DNA of 19,834 bases. Source: Acanthaster planci. Its lineage: Eukaryota > Echinodermata > Asteroidea > Valvatida > Acanthasteridae. Made by a program: the position numbers and the translations under genes. Below the pieces are notes generated by a model. That model was not told the origin of the DNA and did no database searches. It was given only the letters and a program-made list of their open reading frames with translations. Position 1 is the stretch's first letter; each line of letters begins with the position of its first letter. Location of the stretch: positions 1 to 19,834 of the forward strand of contig NW_019091758.1 of assembly GCF_001949145.1 (NCBI RefSeq), written 5' to 3'. Of this stretch, positions 1 through 12,800 are shown in pieces.

Positions 1-91
1 ACTATTCATAGTAGTACAAAAGGGAACTAGTTTACATATCATGGGCCATAACTGGGGTGGCACCACACTGACACGCACATTCTTCAGCTTG

Positions 92-155
92 ACGCGCGCG
101 TGCATTTGGCAAATCACGACACCCTATTGGTCGAATAGGCATGTAACGCGCGCGT
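92..155. repeat. Nested inverted repeat / hairpin in the left flank
   Basis: The arm at 92-105 (ACGCGCGCGTGCAT) is the near-perfect inverse of 141-155 (ATGTAACGCGCGCGT). A second perfect 6-bp stem lies inside it: CCTATT at 123-128 pairs with AATAGG at 134-139. A separate perfect palindrome, ATAGGCCTAT, follows at 186-195. This could be the end of a decayed foldback element or a transcribed hairpin. No function can be read from it. Confidence 0.5.
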
Positions 156-739
156 ACCACCTGTGCACGAGCGTTGTGCCACCGCATAGGCCTATAGCGA
201 AGCGAGAATCGTGCCTGCCCGTTGGACAGTTAACATGATTAACAGACCGACAATGAAGACAAGTTCGAATAGTACACCTACTAAATAAGTCGGAGGATTA
301 ATGAAAGAAAAGCAACGACATCATTAATATTCCATTTATTTTAATACGCGCATACCCCTTAAGCCTGGAGTAATATTCCAGTGTGGTCCAACAGCTGTGA
401 ACGAATCATAAGCTTGCTGGGATGGTGCATGGGCAGCATCCCCGAAGCAAAGTTTAATTAGTTGCCGTGAGTAATATTCCACGTTTTCAGGAGACCCTGT
501 GATTGTCGAACAGCAAGCGACGTGCTTATTTTTTGAATAACAGTTAGGCCTACTTCTTCCAAATAAATACGAAACACTACTCTACGCTGTCGTGTCATAA
601 CAAACATCGACAGACGTTACGTGGATATGGTTTCCCCGGCTGGACTGGCCTTTGATCAAGGCGAAATGGATAGTCAAGACCACACGAAGAAAATTACTGC
701 AATTTCAACCCCCCCCCCAAATGAGAAAGTTTAAATAAA
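156..739. other. Non-coding flank, nothing recognised
   Basis: Mixed-composition sequence upstream of the sulfotransferase pseudogene. The 11-mer GTAATATTCCA occurs twice, near 369 and 470. A poly-C run sits at about 709-718. I see no convincing exon, promoter or RNA gene. The only open frames here are short and resemble no family I know. Confidence 0.5.
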
Positions 740-1785
740 ATGAAGTTACCTTTCTGCAGATGGCGTCGTGGCACAGTAGGAACCACTACCGCACCTTGTC
801 AGCCGATCAATCGAATTGTCTTCGTCAAGACTCACAAATTGGGTAGCTCCACAATTACCACCACGCTCCAGCGCTACGGCCACCACAAGGACCCCAATTT
901 CATCTTGCCCGCCCAGAAGCATTTTTTTTCTACAAATCTGTCAAGTTTAAAGCGTCCTTCGCTAAAGCTTCGCATACCAGTACAATCAAACCGACAAGAG
1001 AAGGGGAACTTGGTGTGGCCAGCCTTGGGAGGGTATCACATCTTGGGCAATCACGCGCGACACAATCGACCCCGGCAGGACGCCCTGATTCCCAAGGCTT
1101 TTACTTCACCGTCATCAGGTACTCGGTTTCGCAGCTGGAATCAGCTTTCAGCTTTTACAAGTTTGGTAGTCAAATGCAGCACCACCGAATTGAAGACATT
1201 TTCGAGTCAAAGGCGGTGGAATTTCTGACCAACAGCAAGTCTAAATCGGGGCTGGCGTTTCTGCAAAATGGACAAATGTTCGACCTGGGGTTGGAGCAAG
1301 AAGATATCAGGATGCCAAGTCTGCGGACGAGATAATCGAATCACTACGACGAGAGATGGATTTGGTGATGATACACGAACATTTTGACGAGTATTTGATA
1401 AATTTTAAGGAAGATGCTTTGCTGGTATTTCTCTCACCTACGTGTCCCAACCAGTCTGAAGAAATTCCTCGCGAACCAAAATCTTTTCTGTACTGGCCGG
1501 AAGGATCCGTAAATGGAACAATACGTACGCGAAGCTCTACCGATATTTCAACAAGACGTTCAGGGAGAAAGTACGAGACTACTGACCTGACTTTCTGCTT
1601 GATCTTAAGATATTTCGTGAGCGTAACGCCGAAGTTTCCCGCCAGTGCCTCATCAACACTTCCACGTAGTGGGCCTAATAAACACAGAGCGGTTTAAAGT
1701 CCCAGAAAATGCAAGCACCGTGTGTCAGGATTTAGTAAGATCCGATGTTGAATTGGGCGTCCATTCTAAGAAAGAGGATGCGTGA
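740..1785 (+). pseudogene. Decayed galactose-3-O-sulfotransferase-like (GAL3ST family) gene
   Basis: Intact members of this family are Golgi type II enzymes that move sulfate from PAPS to the 3-OH of galactose on glycolipids or glycans. From 740 the frame reads RIVFVKTHKLGSST, matching the family's 5'-phosphosulfate-binding loop, then NHARHNRPRQDALIPK. Near 1100 the match moves to another frame (FTVIRYSVSQLESAFSFYK, the 3'-phosphate-binding region, with the usual RDP read as RYS). Near 1300 it moves again (DEIIESLRREMDLVMIHEHFD). Fragments containing LCW, then WNNTYAKLYRYFNKTF (from 1514) and a C-terminal piece ending in TGA at 1783-1785 sit in further frames. An in-frame TGA interrupts the block after KVRDY. 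At least four frame changes plus stops make it a pseudogene. No introns are apparent, so it may derive from an intronless gene or a retrocopy; no poly-A tail was seen. No transmembrane anchor is visible at the start. Confidence 0.82.
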
Positions 1786-2400
1786 GAAGAGTGCGCATTT
1801 CTTGAGCATAAACAAACGACTGGTACCCTGTCGTTCTAAAGAAAGTATTGGGCCTGGTATACCACACGGAGTTCCGACCACTTAATCTCATTAGCTACAA
1901 AAAAGCCGTCATCATGCCAATAGTGCACGAATTTGCTTTCATCAACTAAGAAAGAAAAGCATCTCATCTTTCTTCAAATCTTTTGGAATCTTCAGAAAGG
2001 AACTTTGTAATACTTGAGTAATTTACCAACAAAGAAACAACGAAACACAGTTAACTTCACAGAAATCTCACGCGAATACAAATTTCTACGTACTCTTTGA
2101 TGAATCCTAAATTATTGAGTTAGAAAATGCAAAATTCAGATTCAATAGTTCAGTCATCTTTTTGCACCATATAAGGTGAAAAAAAACTGCTATCGATTTG
2201 GAAATTTTGTGTCACAGTGGACTAAATCTATTTGCGTAAAATCTTCAGAATTTATTTTCAAGACATAAAATAAAGTGTATGCTTCTTTTGAAAAGAAAAA
2301 AATATATTGATAAGTACTAAACGTCCCCTTAACTGGTAAACTTGGACCCACAACCACAAGATAAAACATCTTCAGTCAACTTTCCCAATAAAACTTCCAC
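1786..2400. other. Intergenic AT-rich spacer
   Basis: AT-rich sequence between the pseudogene and the convergent 3' end of the minus-strand gene. A plus-strand AATAAA at 2269-2274 could be a relic polyadenylation signal of the sulfotransferase gene. I see no exon or repeat here. Confidence 0.45.
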
Positions 2401-2406
2401 TTTATT
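2401..2406 (-). terminator. Candidate polyadenylation signal AATAAA
   Basis: TTTATT on the plus strand reads AATAAA on the minus strand. It is the more distal of two canonical hexamers downstream of the Hedgehog-like gene's stop; the nearer one is at 2940-2945. The choice between them is not decided by sequence. Confidence 0.3.
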
Positions 2407-3785
2407 GGATTTTTCATAAGCTACAAATCTATGGCTGCAGAAGTGGAAAGAGAAACAACTGTTTGCCTCTTAGCGAACGGCTTAAAGGAACTTGACCAAG
2501 TAGAGTTACAAATTGAACTAAAATAGTGCCCGTTAAAGATGGCCTACAGGCAACACGTATAAACGTTATACACAAGTAGAAAAATTTGTTAAATACTGCT
2601 ATATCAAAATACTGGTAACTACAAAATTTATATAAAAATTCTGAGTAATATATATCAAAATCTCTGTATTTCAATCAATATAAAGAAAGAAAGAAATGTC
2701 TATTCAAATGAAAGTTTGTGGCAGGAAGATATTTCAGGAATTAATTTAACAATTTTGGGAGGATGATTTTACACATCAAATCTGTAAAGCTGCAAAAAGT
2801 AATCCAATGATATTAGTCAGAACAGTTAGCTGTGACTCTATTTTGTGATACACTGGATTAAAATAAAAAAGGTACACATTAGATCTTGGCACATTAGCTT
2901 TAAATTTCCTTTTAAAAGACAATTTGGCATATTCAAGGTTTTATTTCCCATAGCTCATGCACTGTCCTTTGAGACAGCACAGGGCAGGGACTATACAACC
3001 GGTTACTAGGTTAATATTGCTCACACATTCAATTTCTTTACAATTTCTGTGCTAAGTTGAGATGAGCTGCAGTAACTGGGGGACAGACACTGAGAGAGAA
3101 GGGGGGAGGGACTGATCTCTGTTGAGGGGCATTCCCCCCCACTCTACAAAATAAAGAAAACTGTTGTCCTCTGCCACAAAAATCCATCACGTTATTTTAC
3201 ACGAGGCTATTCAGCTTTGGAGAATTTCATTGCACTCCAAAAATTACACATTCAAAACTGATTGTGGCACTCGAAGTAAAGCCCAATACCATCCCTTGTA
3301 ACAAAGCGCCCGCTTGCATTTCAGCAAATAGCCAATAGACTACATTTTGAGGTTAGATTCAGTAACGTCGGCTGTCAGTGCAAAATTGATTCAAAATATA
3401 ACATATCTGAGTACTGAAGTTCAACTCTTCCACACCAAACTGGGTTTCTTTACAAATATCCAAGTGAATATGCAAAGGTTTTCCGTTACAACAAAAATCA
3501 CAAAATTAATCAGTAACTGGCACGCACTGGTAGACTGTGTATTTGAGTTGTCAGCATGAGGCACTGTAGGAAAACTAAACGGACTCTTCCGTCTGTGAGA
3601 ATATATGAAAATTGTCCCCCCCCCATGTGATACGACGCTGTCCGGTACGCTGTTCTACTTTTTCAAAGTAAAAGCTTGCCAGCTCTGTATTTAAGTACAA
3701 CCGTGCAAAGAGCCCCCAAAATTCTACACAGCACTGTGCATTCAGCTTCATCTGGGTCCCCGGCTCCTCCTGTGATTGCGGAGCT
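2401..3785 (-). other. Probable 3' UTR of the Hedgehog-like gene
   Basis: This follows the stop codon at 3788-3786 on the minus strand. Minus-strand AATAAA hexamers lie at 2945-2940 and 2406-2401 (TTTATT on the plus strand), giving possible 3' UTRs of about 0.85 or 1.4 kb. The segment contains homopolymer runs (poly-C near 3617 and 3137) and no further splice-compatible coding exon that I could find. The real cleavage site is unknown. Confidence 0.4.
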
Positions 3786-3886
3786 CTAAATCAAGGGATG
3801 GTCCAGCACCCATCTACGTTCCCAGTTGTTCCGTCGTTTCAGCATGGCTTCCCTCAGGTCGTGCTCCGGACTACGCTTGGAGATGC
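3786..3886 (-). CDS. Terminal exon N with stop, residues 700-732
   Basis: The acceptor is gtttttttctcgcag, and the exon ends at TAG (3788-3786). It encodes (G)ISKRSPEHDLREAMLKRRNN then WERRWVLDHPLI. It is a strongly basic, amphipathic tail with KRR and ERR clusters. It was found by following the phase left by exon M; the fit of phase, acceptor and codon content supports it. Confidence 0.85.
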
Positions 3887-6800
3887 CTGCGAGAAAAAAA
3901 CAACCCAACTCACCGATCAGAACGTTTTTGACCACTTTTCACAGACAAACAATACTGATTTGCAAATGACACTTGCGCCCATGTAAAGAGATGGCTAACG
4001 GCTACAGCTTCTTCCCATAGACACGTGTGTTCCTCTTAGCCATAGCCAGTTGATTTGGACAGCCACAGCCAGGAGGGCAGTCTGACAGATGAAGCTAGCA
4101 TTTCTCAACTTATTTAATGAGAAAGAACTTTGCAAGAGCAAACTAATTCATCCCCTAGTAGAAGGGCTAGACCTACATGGCTTCCTACTCTCACAACATC
4201 CACAAGTGAAAAGACTTTCTGATGTAGCCAGATATATAAGACAGCAGGAGCATTAAGCAGAAACTCAAATGCTCAATTTCGTGGAGCTGCTTAACAGTTA
4301 GCAGAAAAGTTATGCTTACTGTAGCAGAAAATTTTCCTGACTGTAACACTGTTTCATGGCAGTACTTAGCATGCTTACAATTGGGCACGCTTAGAGATTT
4401 CCACTGTTAAGCCAATCTTTCCTCCAAGGTGAGCGCGTCTTTACTGAGCTCATTACTTAAATTCTCCATGAAAAACACGGAGCCTCTGTCGGCATAAAAT
4501 TGCGCACTTAGCAGCACTTTTTAGCCCAGTGTGCCGGTTATCACTGTGCCACATCATTATTATTGGGCCTATAAAAATCTCCCCCACCCCACAAAAAAAC
4601 CATCTTAGCTCCCTGGGGAGTATAGAGCATGATGCTGTCATTTCAGGTGTAAACGGCAAACCAAACCCATAAACATTTGCAGCCACACAGGTATGCATTT
4701 ATACACTTATCCAAAAATCCTAATCCCTAGACCACACGACCCTCCTCCCAGGAAGTGAAAGACTTTGTCATTCACTGATAATGCATGGATGGTTTACCTG
4801 ACGGCAAATCCATGACTTTCCCGTAAGGAGGTAGGAAAGTCCGAGAGTGGTCCAGACATCCCCCATTGGTCCACTCGGCAGTCAGGTCGGCCACTCGACC
4901 TGCCACGCTCGCCTGGTTCAAGGGAGTGGCATAGAATCTGACCTGCGTCACATTCTTGTTGTACAACATAGCCACCTGAGACGGAAAGGAAGAATTTTAG
5001 GGAGTTTGATATCACAGCTTGTGTCGACTGTGGCATGCTTAACAATGCATGCCTTGCTCTGAAGAGCAAAACGAACTAAACCCCCAAATTGAAACAAGAG
5101 AGTCCTGCAAAAACCTGAAAACTTCAAAGGGCAGCTGCAATCAATAAAACACAATCCTTCACAATGCACCTCTGCGTCTCTTTTAACCTCATTTTCCACT
5201 GTTGTTACACTATTTCCGGGGGGATGTTTTACTGCCGTTCTGGTGTTTATGTTAATGAGTTTTTCCATATTCATGAGCACTACTGTGATCTCATCCCAGG
5301 AAGAAAGCCTGAATTGGTTTGTACAAAAAAAGTCCTCCATTTTTTGTAGATTTTGTTGGACTAAATTTGCACCTCTTTGTTTATGTGCACAGCAATGAGC
5401 AAGCATCAATCTCTTTCTCAAAAATGTTTTCAGATAGTAATTTGAACAGAAAAATCTCTCCACTGAACTGTGTCTTCCTTAGATGACATCACAGTAACAG
5501 TGCCCTCAATTGTCCAGGAAATCATGGATGATTTTGAGTGTTTATAAAAGTGCATTTTCAATGCATTTAACCAAACCAAAAAAATGCATGAGGTTTTCAG
5601 ACATTTAAGAAGAATACAAAGTTACAGAAAAATTATTTCTAAGAAAAATTCATTCCACTAAGGTTTGTGTAGTGGTTCTTTGGCTTGGCCCACATGTGGA
5701 TTGGGTTTTCAGTCTCTATACCTGAATCCATGGTTTTTACCCTCCCACCACTAAATCTGTGGCTGCTTCTTATATTTCTCCTCTCTACAGGTCTCTTCAG
5801 GCTTGTGAGCTACAATGCATAGGGGCACTTGTGAGGAATCTTTGGTTTCACTACCAAAAATGCCAGGAAACATTCCACGGGAAAGCAGATATATCCACTG
5901 GGAAACCCATTCATTATGATAAATCGGCTTGGTTTAAATTCAAAACTGGGTCGCAGTAGTAGAAGGTTAGGGTAAGGCAAACACCAGTCTATCATACCCC
6001 TAGATCAGAGGTCAGAGGTTGCCAGGGTGAAAAGTAAAGACAACACCATTACATCAGCTACCAATGCACAAACCACCCACCTTCAGGGGTTCTTGCAGGA
6101 TGTTCAGTTCCGCAACATCTTTGACCCAAACAGTCAGGATGCCAGACGCATGGATGGCATACAGTTTCTGCATCAGCTCATAGACGGGCAAGGGGTTGTT
6201 CTCTTCAGCATATAGTCGCTCCTTGATGCTGCGATTAGGGTCTGGTCGATAGAGTTTCTCAACAGTGGGAACTGTTGGAAAGACAAAAGATCCACTACTT
6301 CTTGGAACCCAGTGTCGAGTTAATGTACTCACAAGGTAGCATCTGCCACAAGATCCAATACGTCTTGGAACCTGTTCTTGAGTTAATTTACTCATGAGGT
6401 AACATCTAGCGTATACATACTGCCTGTAACTCATTCTTGAGTTAATTTACTCATGAGGTAACATCTAGCGCATACACAGTGCCTGTAACCCATTCTTGAG
6501 TTAATTTACTCATGAGGTAACATCTAGCGCATACACAGTGCCTGTAACCCATTCTTGAGTTAATATACTCATGAGGTAACATCTAGCGTATACACAGTGC
6601 CTGTAACTCATTCTTGAGTTAATTTACTCATGAGGTAACATCTAGCGTATACACAGTGCCTGTAACCTATTCTTGAGTTAATTTACTCATGAGGTAACAT
6701 CTAGCGTATACACAGTGCCTGTAACTCATTCTTGAGTTAATTTACTCATGAGGTAACATCTAGCGTATACACAGTGCCTGTAACCCATTCTTGAGTTAAT

Positions 6801-9800
6801 TTACTCATGAGGTAACATCTAGCGTATACATAGTGCCTGTGACTCATTCTTGAGTTAATTTACTCATGAGGTAACATCTAGCGTATACACAGTGCCTGTA
6901 ACTCATTCTTGAGTTAATTTACTCATGAGGTAACATCTAGCGTATACACAGTGCCTGTAACCCATTCTTGAGTTAATTTACTCATGAGGTAACATCTAGC
7001 GTATACATAGTGCCTGTGACTCATTCTTGAGTTAATTTACTCATGAGGTAACATATAGCGCATACACAGTGCCTGTAACTCATTCTTGAGTTAATTTACT
7101 CATGAGGTAACATCTAGCGTATACACAGTGCCTGTGGAGAACAAACCATTTCTAGATTCAACCAGTTAATGACTCAGCTAAGAAATGCTTACAATGAGTA
7201 TTCTCAATATCAAGAGACTGCCAAAGATGGCCCAGAGATATCACTCACCCATGAGAGAGAACAGCGGCGTCTTGTCTATGCAGTGTCTACGGCAGGCAGC
7301 AATCTTCAATTCGGTGTTGGCCCTCACGTACAGGTTTGTCTCGTCTTTCTCCTCCAGGAAACCAAACGGCACCCAATGGAGGAAGTTGTTGCAGTTCTCC
7401 ACCTTCTTACTGTAGAATTCTCCTGATTGGACGAGACAAGAAATGGTTAGTAACCAACCAAAATTAGAAAAATTCAGGTCTGGAAGCTTAGAACAGTGAG
7501 GCGATTTGTTAAGTGCCAAAGTGTTCTTTCACCACCAATCTTATTCATTTTGTTGGGTGGGAGAAGATGGAAAGTCGGGTGAAAGACGCCCAGGATGCAA
7601 CCATCTCCTCCTAAACTGTATTCCCCTAGAGTTGTATCTCCCCCCACCCCACCCCTTCATTCTTGTCTCACCTCCTTTTGAGGTGGGGCAAACAAGTACG
7701 CACCCATCCTAAACCTCATTGCATGCAGAGCAGGTGTCGACACGCCCATAATGATCTGCCCAGACCCCCCCAATATCTTACACCCCTCTCTCGCCCTCGC
7801 CCACTCCCCTTCCACCCCACCTGAACTCCCCCTCACCTTCTTTGCAGGTGGAGCAGGCACCCACGCAGCCTTCCAGGGCAGCCCTCACCTCACCAACATT
7901 GTGCAGCAAGTGTTTCCTGGTCACCTCTTTCCAGATGCGTTCCACCTATAATACCGGCGACACCAAATACCTCAGAAATTGTTTGTGACTGTGGTTCAGG
8001 ATGTTCTACTTATCATGGATTAGTATACAGATGTTTACGTGTGAAATGGTAAGAACAATTTCATGAAGTGACAGACTGGCATTTCTTGTGACCGTGGTTC
8101 AGAACGTTCCATTCATCATGGGTTAGTACACAAACAATGAAAGGTTATGGGCGAAATGGTAAGAACAACTTCATGAGGTGACAGATTTAACGTTCTGTTC
8201 CACAAGGCAATGCCAAGCGGAATCTTCACCTTCATGACAGAGGAACCTTCATGACAGAGGACAAAATGGCATTTGATGTTTGTCAGTATCACCCAAAATT
8301 GAAAACCAGCGACTGTAGGACCACAACGTGCACGAATATTGTAACACACATTGTTTGTTACATAAAATACACTTTCATGCATACTGTCCACACATGTTTC
8401 ACATGCACAGTTCATCGGTATATTCAACAGATATGATCAACGGTCAATTGCTGCTTACACCAAATAATTCACGATGTGGTTAATGGCATAACTGGGATAC
8501 ATTTGGCAGAGGCAAACTTTAGGGCCCTCATTTTGTGGAGGGAGCATGCTAGGATCTGACTTGCAGGTACCTCTGTCTCATGGAGTAAAAGGTGAAACAC
8601 TGACCGAAGGGAAGGGGGGGTAACAGGCATTGGACGCTGGGACGTGCCCCCCATGGCCCCCTCCTAAGTTTAGTACGTGTAACCGGGAAAAATGGCACAC
8701 TATGGGGGAACTCGCAAAAGATCAAAAAATCTCTAACTAAACCAAGGATCGTTGTGGGAAAGGTTCGCACGAAACTGAGTTAACAAGGACTCAGACACCA
8801 ACATTTGACTTTGAAAAACACAAAAGAATTTATTAATGAAAAAGTACTGACAAAAAATTTTAAAAACCAAAAAAAAGGACTCCAGAACTAAAAACCAACA
8901 CAGTGTGTCAAAATAGATCTAATGAGGAGAGTTTAGCTTTCGATCACTGACTCACAGACAGAAACCTGACTCAAGCAAAAATCGCACCCTCCGATGAGGA
9001 GAAACAAATGAACAATGATAGTGTCTCTGCTGGTTTGCTCTTCAAACTAAGTGGTCAGAGCATGGGGGGTCAAGTTATATGGATAGAATCAAGGGCTAAA
9101 AGAAATAAACGGGGGGATACACTAACAGAAAAATACAGGGGAACGCTAAACCAAAACTGTATTCTTTGAGGGGAACTACTCCTATGAAACGATGCTTACA
9201 AAAAGTATAATACATTTCTAGTTCTGCCACATGCGCGACTCCAAATGATCGGCAACCCACCAATCACATCACGGGAATTTATTCGGGTGCTGCAGCATGT
9301 GGCCTTACTCTGAATTGGGTGGAATAATTCAACGACGTGGGATTAAAAATCCACCAATAAAATGAGAGCAATTTACTCATGCACTTTATAACAAAAACCG
9401 CTGTGATGACACAGAATGTTTGATCGGCATTACCTGCTCCTGTCTGTGTTGAGCTGTCCTCATGCAGAACGGCGTATTTTCCCTCGGCACGCACTTCTCG
9501 TCGTCAGCTGAGCTCGCGACAGATGCCGGGGCAGTGTGTACAAAGTCAATACTCTGTTTCTTGGGCTGGTAGGACGTACTGCAGGCAAGCATAGGATCAT
9601 TGGGATCCACAATACGCCCCTCTGTGATGAACCAGAAATTCACATGAGATCACTCCTAATAATAACAGCCTCCTTCCCCGAAGGGGCTACAGAAAGCCAG
9701 ACGGGAAAGAAATAAACTCCACGGATACATCAAATACTGCGAAACATAAATTCGCTTTAAATGGATCATCATCATTTGCGTGAAGAGAAAAATTGGCCCA

Positions 9801-12800
9801 AAATTATGATTTTTTCTCTTCAAAATTTGGGGTCTTTTGGGTTTTGGGGCAAAATTTACTAAGCTACATGATACATGATGCCTACAACTTGCTGTCACGG
9901 TAATCATTTTTTACAAAATAAACAATTACAAATTTATGGTTGGCATAGTACCATAGCTCACTTAACTCAAACCGGCCTGGCAAACCCAAACAAGCTTGGT
10001 TGTCAAGTGGTAAGACGCCAACACAACTGAGGAAGGGATTGTGGGTTCAAGTCCCATTCAAGAGCCTGTAAATTATTTTTCAAAAAGCCCCTAAACAACA
10101 GTGTTACTAAATTAATATACGTCAGCATAGGGCAAAAATACCCCCAAAAAACAATAATATCCGCAAAGCACAAATTATATTTCGTCTAAAAAATATGACT
10201 TTTCTGAGATTTAGCAAAGGAAGTGCTTGCTTTTGGGGGATTTTATGAAAAATGGAACTCTTTTGAATGTTGAGGGTTCTGTTACGCTCTGAAATTTCCA
10301 CTTGTCCAAATCCATTTGACTCTTGAAACAAGAAACAGGTAACCATTTTGAACATTCTATCTCTTTCCTGATCATCCTGTTCATGTTTCATGTCATTAGC
10401 TCTCCTTTCACCGCAACAGTCGCAGACAGTCAAAAATCCCTTCAACATGATTTGCCACAGTACACAGACACATAGGGGTCATTGGACTGATTTTGACTGA
10501 CAGGTCCACTTTGTGAAGAATGCATGGGAGAGTTGGCTTCGGATAACTAGACAGCTAGAGTCTGGTGTTTTACTCACCCACAGCCCTGACCAGCCACCGC
10601 CCCTGCTCGTTCTTAAAGTCCTCCTCCGTCTCACCCGGCCCGAGGAGATCTCCGTTCTCGACCCAGGTGTGGAATGTCTTCCGCATGTCAATGAAGACCG
10701 AGTCCTCGTACAGACCTAGCACATGACCCAAACCAAGCAAAACTGAACATTTATACGAAAATGTCCTTGCCAGAAAATGCGCGAAGGTAACTGTGACTGA
10801 GGTTGGCTGAAACAAAGATTGTGCTCATTCAACTGAAAATTAGCTTAGCACCACTTATGTTATTTGGAAAACCGAGACAGAGTGCAGCTTAGATGTGCCC
10901 CTAACTCCCTAGGGTATATGTAAAATAATGTTGAAATCAGAGGATTTGGGACTGTTAGGGTTAAGTAGCTGCCCTAAGAGAAATGCACAGAGCCATTTTT
11001 GGTAACGGCATGCAATCTTTTACACAAACTATTGTTTTAAATATGGAAATTGGTTGAAATCGAAATATCGTGGTCCCCAAAAACTAGTTTAATGAATAAA
11101 AGCAAAAAAAAGGTAGTCTGTTTTGATACAATAATTTGTGCATGGTTTAAGTTGACCCCTTAAGAGCATTTTCAAAAATTACATTTTTGCCGTAATGACC
11201 TTTAACAACTGAGCCGACATTCTGAAACGCATTCCGAATCCACCCAATCACGGCAGTCTTTGGCCTCACATAGGTTCTAAAGCTTGCCAAGGGGGTACAG
11301 ATGCATTGTGGCAACCCCGTTGGCTGCAGAAGCATTTAAAGTTATAGTCTTATTATTTGCGATTTTCCAAAAAATAACTGGTGAAATTATTGTTGCAAAG
11401 CAGGCTTGGTTTTAAGATGGTTTTGAGAATAAAGTCCCTGTAAAAATTATTCTTTCCGGTAAGCTATTATTTTGAAGGAAACAATGACAGAAGACCATTT
11501 CCAATGATGGGTCTGAAGACACATTTTTGGAAGTTGCCGTCAGTTGTTAGTTTTTTACTCGGTCAAGTGCAGGCAAGCGTTGACATGACACATGCGCGCG
11601 CAGGTACGACATTTTGTCAGTTCAGCCCGCAATATCAAATAGCCACATTAGGTTGAATGAGAACATGTCCCAGGCGCTGAATTTGGGCACAATTCAAAAT
11701 TGACTTGGTAATCTGATTTGGCATCAAGATCCTAAAACATGGTTCTTCTTGGAGTATACAGCATTCACTTAGCTGAAACTTCATCTGGTTAGTTGTTTGG
11801 CATCTTCCTTTCAAGATTTCGACCATGTTTGTTTTCTCAAAGGAGCATAGCATACAGATGATACATGGTGGATTGCACCTTGAACATACTTGCTAACAAA
11901 GTGCATACTGAGGTGTTAAGAAAGCAATAAATGGATCCTGATTCTTTTTGTAACTTTAGCGTCATTCTTGAGAAAAAGAGACTATGCTTTGAATATTTCG
12001 TCAGGCAGGCACGCACTCACCGATGCCGATGTTGAAGCCAGCTTCAACGAAGGAAGGGCCGCACAAAGTGATCGCGTGTCGCATCAACCGCTCCGGGTGG
12101 TGGACCATTGCGTCCGAATGCTCGGGGTCGTAGGTCAACTCCATGCCTTGGCCCAGGATGGGCGAACCGTAGCGCGGGTCCAACAGGTTGATGTTGTTGT
12201 GCTCGGTCTTGGTCATGAAGCCCTGAAGGACTTTGATCTTTGCTCCTGAAATGGAAGAGCAAGAATGGAAAACTTGCCATCATACTGAAATTTGGAGTTT
12301 GACACATACAATTTGTACGTACTGTGGCTTTTTTAGCTGGGACCGTAGTTAACCTTGTTTTGAGGTGCTAATTTGATTTTTTTTTTCTTTGGCAAGTTTC
12401 TGTTCTCTACCTAACTGGAATTTTCTGTCATCTACCCAGTTATACCAGTGCATTCAAACTTTAATTTGTAATTTTACGTCTCTTAAGACTCATCTAATTT
12501 TTAGTCTCATCAAAAAGATGTGCTTTTAACAAATAAATCAGAATTGGATTAGTTTAAATTGCACCAAATCAAATGCAAAAGCAAGTGGCATTTGACTTCA
12601 AGATGTATGTCCAGGCAAAATTTTTCAAGAGTTGAAACGTATCCTATTTTGTGAATTGGTACCACAAACGCTTGCCACGTGAGTGCAAATCACGTTTACG
12701 ATGATCACAGCAGCTTCAACGTGAAGATCCTAAACACGTCGTGCCTTCCATCAAGCACCTTAGGAAGTTTGAAATTTGTTGAGGGCCAAGAACAGCTTAC

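Larger units (their letters stand above)
7946..9433 (-). other. Intron I-J
   Basis: A 1,488-nt intron holding the two small tandem repeats noted separately. The rest, including an A-rich stretch at 8810-8890 on the plus strand, shows nothing recognisable. Confidence 0.6.

Noticed and set aside
41-238. Short plus-strand open frame at the left edge
   Set aside because: Its length is compatible with chance and it overlaps the nested hairpin sequence. No known motif.
2429-2674. Minus-strand open frame of 81 codons inside the 3' UTR
   Set aside because: It lies downstream of a phase-supported stop, is AT-rich and Tyr/Phe-biased by composition, and matches nothing I know.
4948-5463. Longest open frame of the window, 171 codons on the minus strand
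   Set aside because: It has no recognisable motif, crosses the exon M acceptor and continues in a different frame from the supported exon.
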